This document shows, piece after piece, positions 18,811 through 30,960 of a DNA stretch of 64,000 nucleotides. The DNA comes from Trichoplax sp. H2 (Eukaryota > Placozoa > Uniplacotomia > Trichoplacea), in assembly GCA_003344405.1 (NCBI GenBank), contig NOWV01000073.1:248001-312000 (forward strand), in the 5' to 3' direction. How positions within the stretch are numbered: the first letter of the stretch is position 1; every line of letters begins with the position of its first letter. A program made the position numbers and the translations under genes. The notes beneath the pieces are model-generated. The model had not been told where the DNA came from and did no database searches. It worked only from the letters and a program-made list of their open reading frames with translations.

Positions 18811-21800
18811 ATGAGCTCAGAAATTGTTATTCGTAGTCCAGTGCCTGATATTGAACTACCTGAAAATGCAAACATATATGAATATGTTTGTAGAAACTTT
18901 TCTGAATATGGTGAAAAGCCCGCTATTGTAAGTTCGTTGACAACAACATCGTCGTAAATTGTTACTTTCTTACAGCCCTATAGTACTATGCAAGTAATCC
19001 ATTTTAAAAGCCATCTGCACTTCATCCAAGCAGTCTATCGAATTTGATATGATCTACTCGTAGTTCTCTTAGTTTAGCAGTTCAAGAAATTCTTTAACAA
19101 ATTTTCGAACTTAAGCTTTATTATGCATGGCACTCTATTGTTGCATGCTGTACCTTATAGGTGCAGTAAAGCACAAGCGATATTACAGTAACTTGGCATT
19201 ATTGCTTTTACTCCCTTTTTGCTGTTATTGAAATCTTGCGATAACGACTACCCCATACTAACTACAGCTAAAAGAGCCAAAAGTCTTATAATTGCCAAAT
19301 ACTTCATAGTGCAGCTTGCGTATTTATTTTCAAGAATTTTTCTCACCATCAGTTTCTAACTTTGTTTCTGCTTAAACAATGCAGGATAGCCTATGATATA
19401 AGTAGCCTAGAAGCAACCATGTACTGTACGATATCCTTAAAAGCTACAGGCTATCTAAATATTCCATATTTATGATAGTATATGGCACTCTAGGGGTCAT
19501 AATTTCGACAGTCTTTACAGCATAAAATCATAGATTTTCTGTATTTTATAATGGTTTAAATTCAACTAAAGTAACGGTAATATTGTTTAGTGATTTAAGC
19601 ATTTCATTAATACATCAAATTTCTTTTCTCATAGCTAGTAGTTAGATTAGAGATGACAACAATATTTATTTGTTGTTATTATATAGTGCAGCTTGCATAA
19701 ATAGATTTTTTAGGTTACTTACGTTTACTCGTGTATTATAGTAGTACTGTATGGCAATAGATTTAGTACATGGACAAGTAAATCCTTGGCTAGCATTATA
19801 CTAGCCGTTTATCATACAGATTATAATAGTAAAAGTAATTTTCATTCGTCATTACTAAAATGGATTTCCAAATACAGTGAAAGCTTATCTTCATTCTTTG
19901 AGCTACTTACGCGTATACGAATTTATTGTGATGCAATTACGAGCTGATGCATTACAGAATTTAATTTCTTTTACAGACCGATGCTAATAGTGATCGAACG
20001 ATAAACTACAATCAACTTTTAGATATGATTCGACGATTTGGATCTGCATTGTTGAGGATGGGAATGAAAAAAGGGGATGTCTTTGCAATTTATAGCCCTA
20101 ACTTACCGGAATTTGCCGTTGCAATCTATGGTATTATTGCAGTTGGCGGTGTTGCTACAACTGTTAACCCATTATACTCCGCTGAAGAATTGATAAAACA
20201 ACTTAAGCTGTCTGGTGCTAATTATATTTTGGGTTTTCCAAGTAACGCAGCCAATGTGATGAAGGCGAAAGAATCTCTGTAAATAAATTTGTTGTTATTG
20301 AAATTATAGTTACTTTGTGCTATCGCCTAATTGGAACTGCTATCCTGACATATTACACTGTACTTGCAATATAGTACATTAGTGTTAATAACCTCTTAAC
20401 CATTGCCGTTGTTGCTTGATCAAAATGAAATAGTTTTATAATTAGATTTTCATATAGTAGTTTACTTTCTGAATATTAGCCTTCATGATAAATTACCAAT
20501 TTTTTACGCATTTTCCAACCAAAATTTACTGACTATATCTATCAATCGTGACAAATTGAGGGGTACAGTTGAAACATTGTTTTTTTTTATTATGTAATTA
20601 TCTGAGCGTATGCATCTCGATGACAGAACCTATACTGTATATGCTGTCTCTTCATGTTAATAGATAAATTATTTTAAATATGAACGATTCATATTTTTTA
20701 TGATTATCTCAAAAATTTTCTTACTTTTAGGGGTTTCAAGGAGGCATACGTATTCGGTGAAGTTGAAGGTTTAACCCCATTCAAGAAACTTTTAGAAGAT
20801 GACGGATCTCTCTTTGCGACCGATCCATCGGCAGATCCTGACGATGTTGTATTAATTCCCTATTCAAGTGGCACTACTGGGCTTCCGAAAGGTTTCTCAA
20901 TACTAAATTTTAAGCTTACTGAAAATGTCTTTTTCTTGCTAATAATTGATTATAACTGTGTACTTTCTGTTCTAACTAGGTGTTATGCTGACGCATCGCA
21001 ACCTTTGCAGCAATATAATCCAGCTTCTGACTCCAGAATTCTCGATATTCAAACCTGATGGACCAAATCTAGGATTGCTACCTTGGTATCATATCTACGG
21101 ATTCACAGTTGTGCTGGCAGGGACCCTCTCCAGAGGCGGACATTTGGTTTCTATGCTACGATTCGATCTACAAGTATTCTTAAATTCTATAGAAAAATAT
21201 AAGGTAATTCGATACTAAACAACCCACTCAAAGTATAGGGATATCAATTAGTTGAGGTTAAAAGCGAAAATATTAGACTAAAATTTGCCTCCATTTTAAT
21301 CATCCTTTAATAAAATCCGTAATGAGTAAATATGATCCATTTGCGATAAAGCTGAAAATAATTTATCGATATATGTACTAAACATATTAGATCAAATACG
21401 CGAATTTGGTTCCACCAATCTATATACTCTTAACTAAAAGTCCAGTAATTGAAAATTTCGATTTATCCTCAATGAAAGAATCTATCTCTGGAGCTGCACC
21501 ACTTGATGCAAAAACTAGTGTAGCTGTGAAGCAGCGACTAGGTTTGGAACTTGTTCGACAAGGCAAGTACGGTAGACTACTTATTGATGATAGTTGGAGG
21601 TGCAACGGTGTGTATCCATGGGGCACAATCTCGTATATGAGTAATTAATAATGTTTATTATATTTATCTACGGGGTTTAGGATTTGGAATGACTGAACTA
21701 AGTCCTGTTTCTCATCTTGTAAGAAGAATAGATGGAGATTCATCACAAGGATCGATAGGACATTGCTTACCTAATACACTTGCTAAGGTTATATCCAACA

Positions 21801-22637
21801 CTCAGTCATTTTAGCGATATGAATGATGGCATATTCGTAGATAACGTCATGCCCTACACACAATTATTTATATTCTATTCAATTTTTATATTAGATTGTC
21901 GATGTAGAAACTGGTGAGTCATTAGGAACTGGAAAAGACGGAGAATTATGCATAAAAGGACCGCAAGTAATGAAAGGATATTTCAACAATCCGGAAGCGA
22001 CTGCCAATACCATCGATAAAGATGGTTGGTTACACACTGGCGATATTGGACATTATAACGAGGATAAGAAGTTTTATATTGTTGATCGATTGAAAGAATT
22101 AATCAAGTATAAAGGATTTCAGGTAATACGCGTATATATCTCGTACAGTAGATACAATATTAATTTAAAGTTTAATTTACTAATTTGATAGTATAATTGT
22201 ATATACATCCTGATTAGAGGTTTATATAATATTATACGGATACATTTAGAGAAAACGAAATAAAAATAAGAGACATAGATATAATGTAAAATGGAATATT
22301 AAGGTACATTATTAAGGATGTAATTTGTAAATGTACATATTTATAGGTGCCGCCAGCGGAGCTTGAGGGTATTTTAATATCTAATCCTAAAATCGCCGAT
22401 GCCGCTGTTATCGGCGTTCCAGATTTTGAAGCCGGTGAATTACCTAAAGCTTTCATCGTTAAATGTGGTGACATAACCGAGGAAGAGGTTATGGATTATG
22501 TGGCTAGTAAAGTAGGCCCTCATAAGAAATTACGTGGAGGAGTAGAATTTTTAGAAAAGATTCCAAAATCAACGAGTGGCAAAATATTACGTCGTGAGCT
22601 TCGAAGGAAAGAGCTTGAGAAGCAAAACAATCTGTAA
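18811..22637 (+). CDS. 4-coumarate:CoA ligase/luciferase-like acyl-CoA synthetase, copy 2 (533 aa)
   Basis: Tandem paralog of the preceding gene with the same predicted reaction (acyl-adenylate, then acyl-CoA). Coding exons: 18811-18927, 19977-20278, 20731-20891, 20980-21203, 21391-21562, 21681-21787, 21895-22122, 22347-22637 (TAA). All eight exon lengths (117, 302, 161, 224, 172, 107, 228, 291) equal those of copy 1. ANL motifs are intact: [63 protein letters not shown], and [11 protein letters not shown] with the catalytic Lys. Intron 5 again uses a GC donor, here the strong consensus CAAG|GCAAGT. Exons 6-8 and the last intron match copy 1 much more closely than exons 1-4 do. The C-terminus (EKQNNL) is not a peroxisomal SKL-type signal. 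Both copies look functional. Confidence 0.95.
21563..21680 (+). promoter_or_regulatory. Non-canonical GC-AG intron (intron 5, synthetase 2)
   Basis: Exon end CAAG, intron start GCAAGTACGG, intron end GGGGTTTAG. Splicing here gives QGFGMTE, as in all ANL enzymes; reading through gives a stop within about 30 codons. GCAAGT is the classic strong GC-AG donor. Confidence 0.88.
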
Positions 22638-23254
22638 TTACGTTTATTAATTAGCCAATTCTTGCTAACTAATACACAAAGAAGATATTAAGTAGTCCGA
22701 AGGCAATCATACAAATCGAAAATGCTCATTAGATAATTATAACTGTAACTATTTTAATATCATTTCGGCGGCATACAACTTTTTTAGATTATGTTATAAG
22801 ACGTTATCTTATCAGACCTTTGCATTATTAACTGTCAACGTAGTTAGCAGCTTAATTGTACGTACACAGTATAGTAAAGATCAAAATAGGTTCATTAACA
22901 TTTTTGAACTAAGAGACTGTTTGGAAAGAATATTACGGTTGTAGTAACATTATTATCACCCTGAATAATAGTAAAATTTGCTTGTAAGACTGACAGTGTG
23001 TCTTGTAGAACGAAATATCTGAAATAGAATGATCAACAAAGCAAAGTAATAGAGACAGAAGTTTTCTATTGCTATAAATTTAGTTGTCACTGATTGCTAT
23101 CTTAATAAATTGAAAGCTCAAAAAAAGGAGTTCCATTGCACATTACTATTCTTAACTAGTATAAGATTTTAAAGTTTATTAAAATTCACGTCATCTTAAC
23201 GCCTTACAAATCAAATTAAATCTTCTTACGTGCGGGTAGAGATTCAAGTTTAAG

Positions 23255-23600
23255 GTAAGTTGATGCTATTCTACAGTACTGCATGCTAGTACTTACTGTA
23301 TCGCCTTCAAGCTTTTATGTTGCACGTATTTAGGGCAAAGTCGTAATTTACTGTTAATCGTATTTTTTCCGCATCAAGTAATGAGATTTGAAGGAAATCT
23401 TCTCATAGTATGCTCGTACATAATGATGTTTTTAATTTCTTCTATTTTTGATACAGCCATCGACAGTAGCTTTGCTCATATCGATAAACCACTGCTTTAT
23501 TTAGCAGTATTCTAGAACACATAATAACTTTTAATGTAATGAGTGCAATGTCAGGTATAGGATAGGCTATTACAGTTCGCACTTGCTCATAAATACTACG
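23255..23600. repeat. Diverged dispersed repeat, copy 2 (partner near 5130-5500)
   Basis: Shares ordered blocks with 5130-5500, including GCATCAAGTAATGAGATTTG and TATAGGATAGGCTATTACAG, in the same orientation. Neither copy keeps a common reading frame, so this looks like a non-coding or decayed element. Confidence 0.65.
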
Positions 23601-25390
23601 TTGAGAAGCATATTTAAATTATGCTGTAACCTGGAGGTAGTTAATTATTTACCTTTGTATGCTGTACTGCACTCCATAGATATAATCGTTCGGAAAAGAT
23701 ATGCTTTTTATTTTAATAGTAAAGGTATATACTTTAGTGTGCAGTATGCAGTAGATGTAACTATCATAGTACTTGATTGTATTCGTCCACTACGTAGCTA
23801 GTAAAGCATAGAAAAGTTATAATTTTGGCTTAACGCTTTACAGTGCTTTATAGAGCAGCTTACGGGAAAGATGATGAATCAATCTCGAGAAACGTCATCG
23901 TCTAGAAAGGCGAATTAAACTGAAAGATGGCTCATTTATCTTCAGGGAATAAAAGCCTAAAACTATTTTAGACTGTAATAAATGCGTCACACAATAACTA
24001 TCTTAGTCAAAAGGTATTTTCTAAAAGGCTTTTGTTACAAGGTTTTAGGAATAGTAGAGCAATAATTAATTACTACAAGAATCTAGTCTAAAATCGAAAG
24101 TATTCCGAGCTCAAAGTGAAGTGAAGTCTGTTCTCCGTGAGCTCATCTATGCAGTTCTTATAAACATTTCGTTCAATCCATTTATGACAACTTGATCAAT
24201 CTACAATCAGAGATGAGCCATCAAATAAAACACTTTTGGCGAATAGAACATCATTACTTTCTACAATCGAAATCATTCTACTTAAGATGTCACTACTCTT
24301 CTATTCACGTCTAGGCCCTTTCTCCGAAGGGCATCTTAACAACTACAGTGTTTCTAGCTACCTAAATCTAGTACCATAATCAATCAACTGGCTACTATTA
24401 GTCATCAACAATTCCTAATATAATAGTTATCAATCATGTAATATTAGCTTCACGGTAATATCTATTCAAAGCAACCGAACTATATTAAATATAGCTATCC
24501 GTATAATCAAATATAGGTGCATCACTACACAGACATTATACAGTACTGTAGTGCTGCATAGAAAGGTTAGTGATTAATTTACGTTACTAATAAAGATTAT
24601 TGTTCGGACAGCGGATTCTATTCATATGCTGTGTTCATGCACTGTTATGAAGTACTAGTGATTCCGTGTAGAATAGAAATTATAGAATGAGATTGCATCA
24701 CTGTAAAATAGTAATGGTACCTATTAACTTTCAGGTTTTTGATATCTCATACTTTGCGTACATAAACTGTGCCACTTCAGAAGATACGTAGAGGCGGACA
24801 AAAGAAAAGCCGCCTCACAAGGGATGTGAAAAATTAACTTCCTGTTCACGTTGCAATCCCACTGTATACTCAAAAAGATGATTTCTATAGTTGTGTCGAT
24901 ATTGCACTAGCCCGCTAGCTATTTTACTTTATTTATTTACTTTTCCTTTAACTTTTTGATTTAACCACTGATGTTGTTATGCAGAAATGGGATAAAAGTG
25001 CCTTCATCAAAATAAAGCAAGAATTACAGTTTCTTGTAAACTTTATTTTATTCCATAAGTTAGACTCGTCTAACTACTACTAATAAACTCTTATCACCAT
25101 CTTACAATCGAACCTGCGTATGGCTTTACTATTCTCGTACAATCGTGCAATGTTGATCCTCGCTATTTTGAGTGCTTGATCAGATTATAGCAAGGATTAA
25201 CTACCCCAAAGCCGCTACGACTGACTAATTGTTGGTATGCCCTTGGCTCAATTTACAGGATAGAGTTGAGAAAATTTAGAAAGAGTATCATACTGTACTG
25301 TGTATCTTACCAGGGATTACTGTGGTTATGAATAAAATGCACTGTCAAAGGAGTATCCATTCCTTAATTACTATTTAATTCTTCTTCTAT

Positions 25391-25976
25391 GATTAATTAA
25401 TTGATATTATTATTATTGTCCACCGACTGAAGATTAGAGTAGTTGGTTTATCATGAAATGCTTAAGGTAAGCTTTTGTTCACGATGATCAGCACATCAGC
25501 GATACAAAGAATCGAATCTAAATATCCACGATGATCAACACATCAGCGATACAAAGAATCGAATCTAAATGCTCCCTGGAGATCCACCCTGTAGAAGGAT
25601 ATACAAGAATTTCAAATTAAATAAGAAAATTTCCTATCGACCGGCTTGCTCTTGATTAATTAATGCATATTATTTATTATTATTATTGTCCACCGACTGA
25701 AGACTAGAGTAGTTGATTTATTATGAAATGCTTAAGGTAAGCTTTTGTTCACGATGATCAGCACATCAGCGATACAAAGAATCGAATCTAAATGTCCACG
25801 ATGATCAGCACATCAGCGATACAAAGAATCGAATCTAAATGTCCACGATGATCAACGCATCAGCGATACAAAGAATCGAATCTAAATGAGGCCTGGAGAT
25901 CCACCCTGTAGAAGGATATACAGGAGTTTCAAATTAATTAAAAAAAGAAAATTTCCTATCGACCGGCTTGCTCTTG
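25391..25976. repeat. Nested tandem repeat: two long units containing 47-bp sub-repeats
   Basis: Unit 1 (25391-25653) and unit 2 (25654-25976) both begin GATTAATTAAT, share GTCCACCGACTGAAGA, and end TATCGACCGGCTTGCTCTT. Inside each is an array of a 47-bp monomer with the core CACGATGATCARCACATCAG then CGATACAAAGAATCGAATCT. Unit 1 has two monomers (from 25480) and unit 2 has three (from 25750, 25797, 25844). Copies are almost identical, so the expansion is recent. Confidence 0.92.
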
Positions 25977-26511
25977 ACACTGCAGTTTACAGGTTAACGC
26001 GACAACTAGAAAGGAAGAAGTGAAACAATTGTTGCAGTTCAGTATTGTATTACTGTAATACGTCACCATTGGCCATGATTGGGTAGTGTGTTTAGTTGGA
26101 TCAAGTTATTGTGTGGAATGGGACCAACTGTCACCACCCGGACGATGCCCATCTGCAGTATTACATCTCATTCAGCAGTCGTTGTACCATGTAATGTAGG
26201 GGAAAAGTGGAGAAGTGGTCAATACAACCTTGTCCAAACGTTGGAAGGGATTGTCTGTGGCCTTAGTACGCATGCTCGCTATGACCGTCACAGGAAAGTG
26301 GACTGGACCGGTACGCATTGGAAGCGTAACTGGATGACTGTAGTAGAAGCACTTGCACCGCCATTCATGGCAGCATGGACAGAGAGGATTAGCCGCTGAC
26401 AAGCCGTTTTTCAACAGAATCCATTTGTAGATTATGCCAAGGAAAATAATTATAGATTGAAGAAAGTATCGGTGAAATCAAGACTACTAACATTACTGGA
26501 AAGAAATTGCC

Positions 26512-27771
26512 ATGGTGTCGGTAATGAAAATTGGAAATTTAAATCAAAAGATTCGTCGTGCTATTTTTATCATTGCAACGTTATCCGTCTTAGCTATTGT
26601 AATCTTGTCAAATCAGACATCATTAATTCATGCTAGTCGTCGTCAACTTTTAACTTTATCCTTACTACGCCATAGTATGGTTGGCTCAGCAACGCAACCA
26701 GTTCGAATCAATCAATTTTTAAATAGTAGTGTAGCGGGTGAACGACGTGCCAATATCCCTGTTATATTATTATGGACAAGTTGGTTTGGTGAATCTTGGC
26801 CGTATGAAGAAGGTCGATTAGTTTGCGGTAATAAGCAATTGCAATGTGATATAACGCGTGATCAATTTTACTATGATCATAGTAAAGCTGTGGTATTTCA
26901 TGGTGCTGACTCTGCATGCAGTGATCCAGCTTTTTTCCCTGAAGAACGTTCTACAAATCAAATTTGGGTTTATCATAATATGGAAAATCCAATTATCAGC
27001 TTGAATATGGGTGTTCAATTGACTGAACAACACAATGGTATTTTCAACTGGACCATGACCTATTCGCGCGATGCTGATGTTATCATACGTTATGGTGCTA
27101 TTCTCCATGGCCAACATCGCAACGGCTATGATCCCTATCACAATTATGGCGAGGGTAAAACTCGTCTTGTTGCTTGGGCATCAAGCAAATGCTACGAAGG
27201 TAGAACACAATTTGTATATAATTTAAGCCAACATATCGAAGTGGATATGTTTGGTGATTGTGGTACTAGCTATTGTCCTCGTGATGAAGAATGCTGGAGC
27301 TATATGGCTAAACATTATAAATTCTACCTAAGTTTCGAGAATAAAATTTGTAAAGATTATGTGACTGAAAAATTCTATCATAATGCTCTATTGCGTGGTC
27401 TTGTACCCATTGTCATTGGCGGTGCAAATTACCAAGATCATCATGTCGCTCCACCTGGATCGTATATTGATGCATTGCAATTTAATAACGCTGCTGAATT
27501 AGCTAATTATATCCTCAAGGTTAGCAAGGACGATCAATTATATAACAGTTTCTTTCGTTGGAGATCCAATTATACTATTGTTGAATATGATACATTAGAT
27601 TATTTTTGTGCATTATGCCAACGGCTACATCAAAAAAATACCCATAAAGTTCGTCGAAATTTAAATTCATTTTGGAATGCTGACACAGCCAATTGTCAGC
27701 CTTATCCAAGCGCTGATAGTATTCAAGTTAACAGACAATTTCAATACTTTTATCCTAATAAATCCGATTAA
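26512..27771 (+). CDS. Alpha-1,3-fucosyltransferase, GT10 family (419 aa, single coding exon)
   Basis: Golgi type II membrane enzyme that transfers fucose from GDP-fucose to N-acetylglucosamine on glycoproteins or glycolipids. A short cytoplasmic tail is followed by one membrane anchor (residues about 17-33) and a stem. The GT10 N-terminal domain follows (PVILLWTSWFGESWP near 83-97, then FNWTMTYSRDADVIIRYG near 178-195). The C-terminal donor-binding domain carries the hallmark YKFYLSFENKICKDYVTEKF (269-288) and GLVPIVIGG (296-304). Acceptor preference (core alpha-1,3 versus Lewis type) cannot be told. The start at 26512 has a good context (GCCATGG); an ATG 12 nt downstream is an alternative. 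There is no intron in the coding region, unlike every other gene here. A polyadenylation signal lies 50 bp past the stop. Confidence 0.95.
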   Translation: MVSVMKIGNLNQKIRRAIFIIATLSVLAIVILSNQTSLIHASRRQLLTLSLLRHSMVGSATQPVRINQFLNSSVAGERRANIPVILLWTSWFGESWPYEEGRLVCGNKQLQCDITRDQFYYDHSKAVVFHGADSACSDPAFFPEERSTNQIWVYHNMENPIISLNMGVQLTEQHNGIFNWTMTYSRDADVIIRYGAILHGQHRNGYDPYHNYGEGKTRLVAWASSKCYEGRTQFVYNLSQHIEVDMFGDCGTSYCPRDEECWSYMAKHYKFYLSFENKICKDYVTEKFYHNALLRGLVPIVIGGANYQDHHVAPPGSYIDALQFNNAAELANYILKVSKDDQLYNSFFRWRSNYTIVEYDTLDYFCALCQRLHQKNTHKVRRNLNSFWNADTANCQPYPSADSIQVNRQFQYFYPNKSD

Positions 27772-27820
27772 CCACAGAAATTCCATTATTCGTATAGTAA
27801 ATAATTCAACTTTATCAAGC

Positions 27821-27826
27821 AATAAA
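27821..27826 (+). terminator. Polyadenylation signal AATAAA
   Basis: AATAAA 50 bp downstream of the fucosyltransferase stop codon, in the sense strand; position typical for animal 3' ends. Confidence 0.6.
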
Positions 27827-30800
27827 CAGGACATGATAACTGGATGACATCGTATTGTATTGTATTCAACTAACTGTCCCATACGGTAATCATATCCCTC
27901 AAGTAATATTTTAGTTTCAAGACGGGGTCAGCATAGCACAATGAAGACGATGGATGCTAGGATATTAGATTGCCATATCTATCAATCATATCTAGACATG
28001 AAATCAGTTACGAAAAGCACATGATTATACTTACTGGTAATATAACCAATTGCACTGATGAATTGCAAAGGTATTTTGATGTGCTATTGTATGCCTTATT
28101 GGGCTTAATCTAAATACAACAGATACACACTCAATGTATTAACTTGCTAGCTTCTAATAGATGATAGATTGTAAACCTATGTCATATTGTACATAATCAT
28201 TAAAGAATGTTTGGCTAGGCTTATGTGAATGCAAATTTCATGGTCCTTCGACAAGAAAGTAAAGATGTGCTATAGCTTTGTTGATTTTATAGCGATATCT
28301 TTATAATTAAATAATATTATGACTTTTTTTTCGTATCTACTGCATTCCAGTAATTATTGAGATTAAACAGACATGTACTGCAGTATTGATCGCTTTTAAT
28401 ATTTCATCGACAAGCTTGATAAAATATGCTGCTACTATGTGTTCATATACTGAATGAAGTTGTAATTAACTGTAAATTCGCAGATTGATGGTATTTTAGA
28501 AAGTTGGTAATGCTAGTTTGCTTGATATGGGATTTTGTTTATGGGAAGGGTGGTTCTGCAGTAATGGTGTAGATTACATCTCTATTATCCACAAAATGGT
28601 TGATATAACGACTGGGTTACTTGTTGAGGGCGAACGATAGAATTTATCCAATCCATTAACTCTTGAAAGTTTAGATCGCTCATTGGAATACCACTGTGCC
28701 TCTTTAATTTCGATTTAGTTATAAGTTTGGATGAATTTTATCTGCAGTAGGTTTAAGCATGATTTAAGTCTTAAACTATTACTCAGATCAAATTCTTTAT
28801 TTAATGACTGAATCGGTTGTATTAAGTAACCGTGATAAACATATATTCCTTGTTATTATAATTATTGTTCAGTGAATTTTCTGTACATGCTTTCATTTTA
28901 GCGATATAGATATATTTTTATTACGTGATTAGACAATTTACTCTCTTGTTGGCTCCATTTGTTTAACTGGTTCTCTTCAAAGGCTGGACTAATAATTAAT
29001 TTAGCGTGTGGCTCGGAAAACAAAAGTTGTTGCCGTCTGCCAAATTTTAGAAAATCTTGTTTAATACTTACCAAATTATAATCGTAAATTTATCGTTATT
29101 GCTATCTTTAAATTCAAATACCAAGGCTGTCATAATATTTTATTAATGATATACCAAATAATGTATCGTTTGTCTCATAGTGTTGTGTATCTATTTTACT
29201 TATAAATACGAAACTGCGTACACAATGATCACAGATAATTGTATCCGGAAATTTTTTAATCAGTTATAATTCTCTAATCTGTTGCAATGTCGGGTAAGAA
29301 AACACTATACTTACCGAAGAATCCTTTAGATTATCCTATCTTATAAATTACAATAAAATTTTCATTAATAACTTATAAAATGGACTAACGGTGCGAGTCG
29401 AAAATATAATGCAAAAGCGATTTTAGTCTATTTCTCAACTAATTTCTTCTTGAAGCTATTATAATCGTTAAATCATTAACGGATAACAGGAGATGTAACT
29501 TCATTGATACTGTTGAAATTATTTCTAGAATATTAACAGATTGTTCGTAAGAAGAATGGCACTATCACTACACTATACATCAGCCACAGGCAAAATTGTA
29601 GTGGTTATGAAATTAATTGTTATCTACAAGAATGCTATTTATACGGGTACACAAATTTAATACTTGATAGTAACCCATAATGCATCAGACTTGAGTACCG
29701 CCATAGTAGCAGTATAGCATCCAAAGGATGGACGCAAACTTTCGTAATTTTCCTAAGACCACTTGGGATCGATAATGAATTAGTAATTAATCTTATCATC
29801 GAATATTAATTAGTACGTGTATGAAGATAAATCGCATACACTGATAGTTATTGATTTTTATGATTCTAAGTAAATCAATATATTTTATCTCACTTGTTAA
29901 TTCCAGAAATTAGGCAAAGATTTATAAATTAGCGATAGCAATCATTATCGATAGAAATGTAGCTTATTCCGATATCATTCAGCTACATAATTCTACTAAT
30001 TTTTTTCGTTTTCACATTCTAAAGTGTATTTGGCATCATTAAATCTAAGCTTAATTATTATTTCTGAAATTGATATAAAGCTAAGTCATAAGAGAAAATA
30101 AGGGAATGAGGAATGCTACGTGTATGCAGACTCTTGAATTAGTGACAATAGCTAATGTTCGAAATTTTTACTGTAGAAATGAGTTCTACTTAATAATTAA
30201 TCTCATTGACTTATTTATCTACAATGTTTACTACTAATAGAAAGTAAGGTCATTATCATAAAACAGTTTGTTAATGAAAAAATACATTAAGAAGAAATAT
30301 GATAGACGATCATGCTGCTAGCAGAATTTTAGATTGATAGAGTATGAAACTATATTGTAATAAGTTTATATCTTAGGATCGAATTTATGTAGTATAGTAA
30401 ATATTATCATATATTCAAAAAATGTGTGTTAATACACCTTCGGCCTTGCATATTCACCATTCAATTACTGATTTCATTTTTTATTTTATTACTCTATCAC
30501 GAAATTGACCTTTACCGGTAATTATAATAACGTAAATTTTTATTGAGATCGGGAAGAAAAATATTAGTACCGTATATTACAACTTAATTATCAAATTTGG
30601 CAGTTTTTCACAATGATGAATAGATCACAGCGACAGCCACTCATATTAGGATTCTTTATACCGCTAAAGCTGATAACATAGATTACGTAGTAATGAATTA
30701 GATTCGGTATTTATTATAGAATTATTCTATAATATTCATGGTTATTTTGATCATCGTATTCCTTTCAATGCATACATGTGAGTGCATTCTCATCAAATTT

Positions 30801-30901
30801 TTGGCGTGAATCCAAAGCGTTGAAAATTGGACCAAATGGCCAAATTGTTACTATTAGTAAAAATACTGTACATATCATGAAACTAAATGAAATAACTATA
30901 A
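27827..30901. other. Intergenic region between convergent fucosyltransferase and LRRC56
   Basis: About 3 kb of very AT-rich sequence between the 3' ends of two convergent genes. No coding exon, repeat array or RNA gene was recognised. Confidence 0.6.
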
Positions 30902-30907
30902 TTTATT
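30902..30907 (-). terminator. Polyadenylation signal for LRRC56
   Basis: TTTATT on the plus strand reads AATAAA on the minus strand, about 54 bp past the LRRC56 stop codon. Confidence 0.55.
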
Positions 30908-30960
30908 CATGATTAAAAATCAATTTTTTTTGCCAGATCTGGCTTATTCTGGTATTCTTA

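Larger units (their letters stand above)
22638..26511. other. Intergenic region between synthetase 2 and fucosyltransferase
   Basis: About 3.9 kb without a splice-supported gene. It holds a dispersed repeat (about 23255-23600) and a nested tandem repeat (25391-25976). The 26000-26400 stretch is less AT-rich and has overlapping open frames on both strands (about 106 and 80 codons) with no recognised motif; it may be 5' UTR or promoter of the fucosyltransferase. Confidence 0.55.

Noticed and set aside
25480-25890. CRISPR-like array of 47-bp repeats
   Set aside because: Units abut without unique spacers, and the genome is eukaryotic; it is an ordinary minisatellite.
26079-26399. 106-codon open frame before the fucosyltransferase
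   Set aside because: An 80-codon frame overlaps it on the other strand; no family resemblance. Possibly 5' UTR or promoter DNA.
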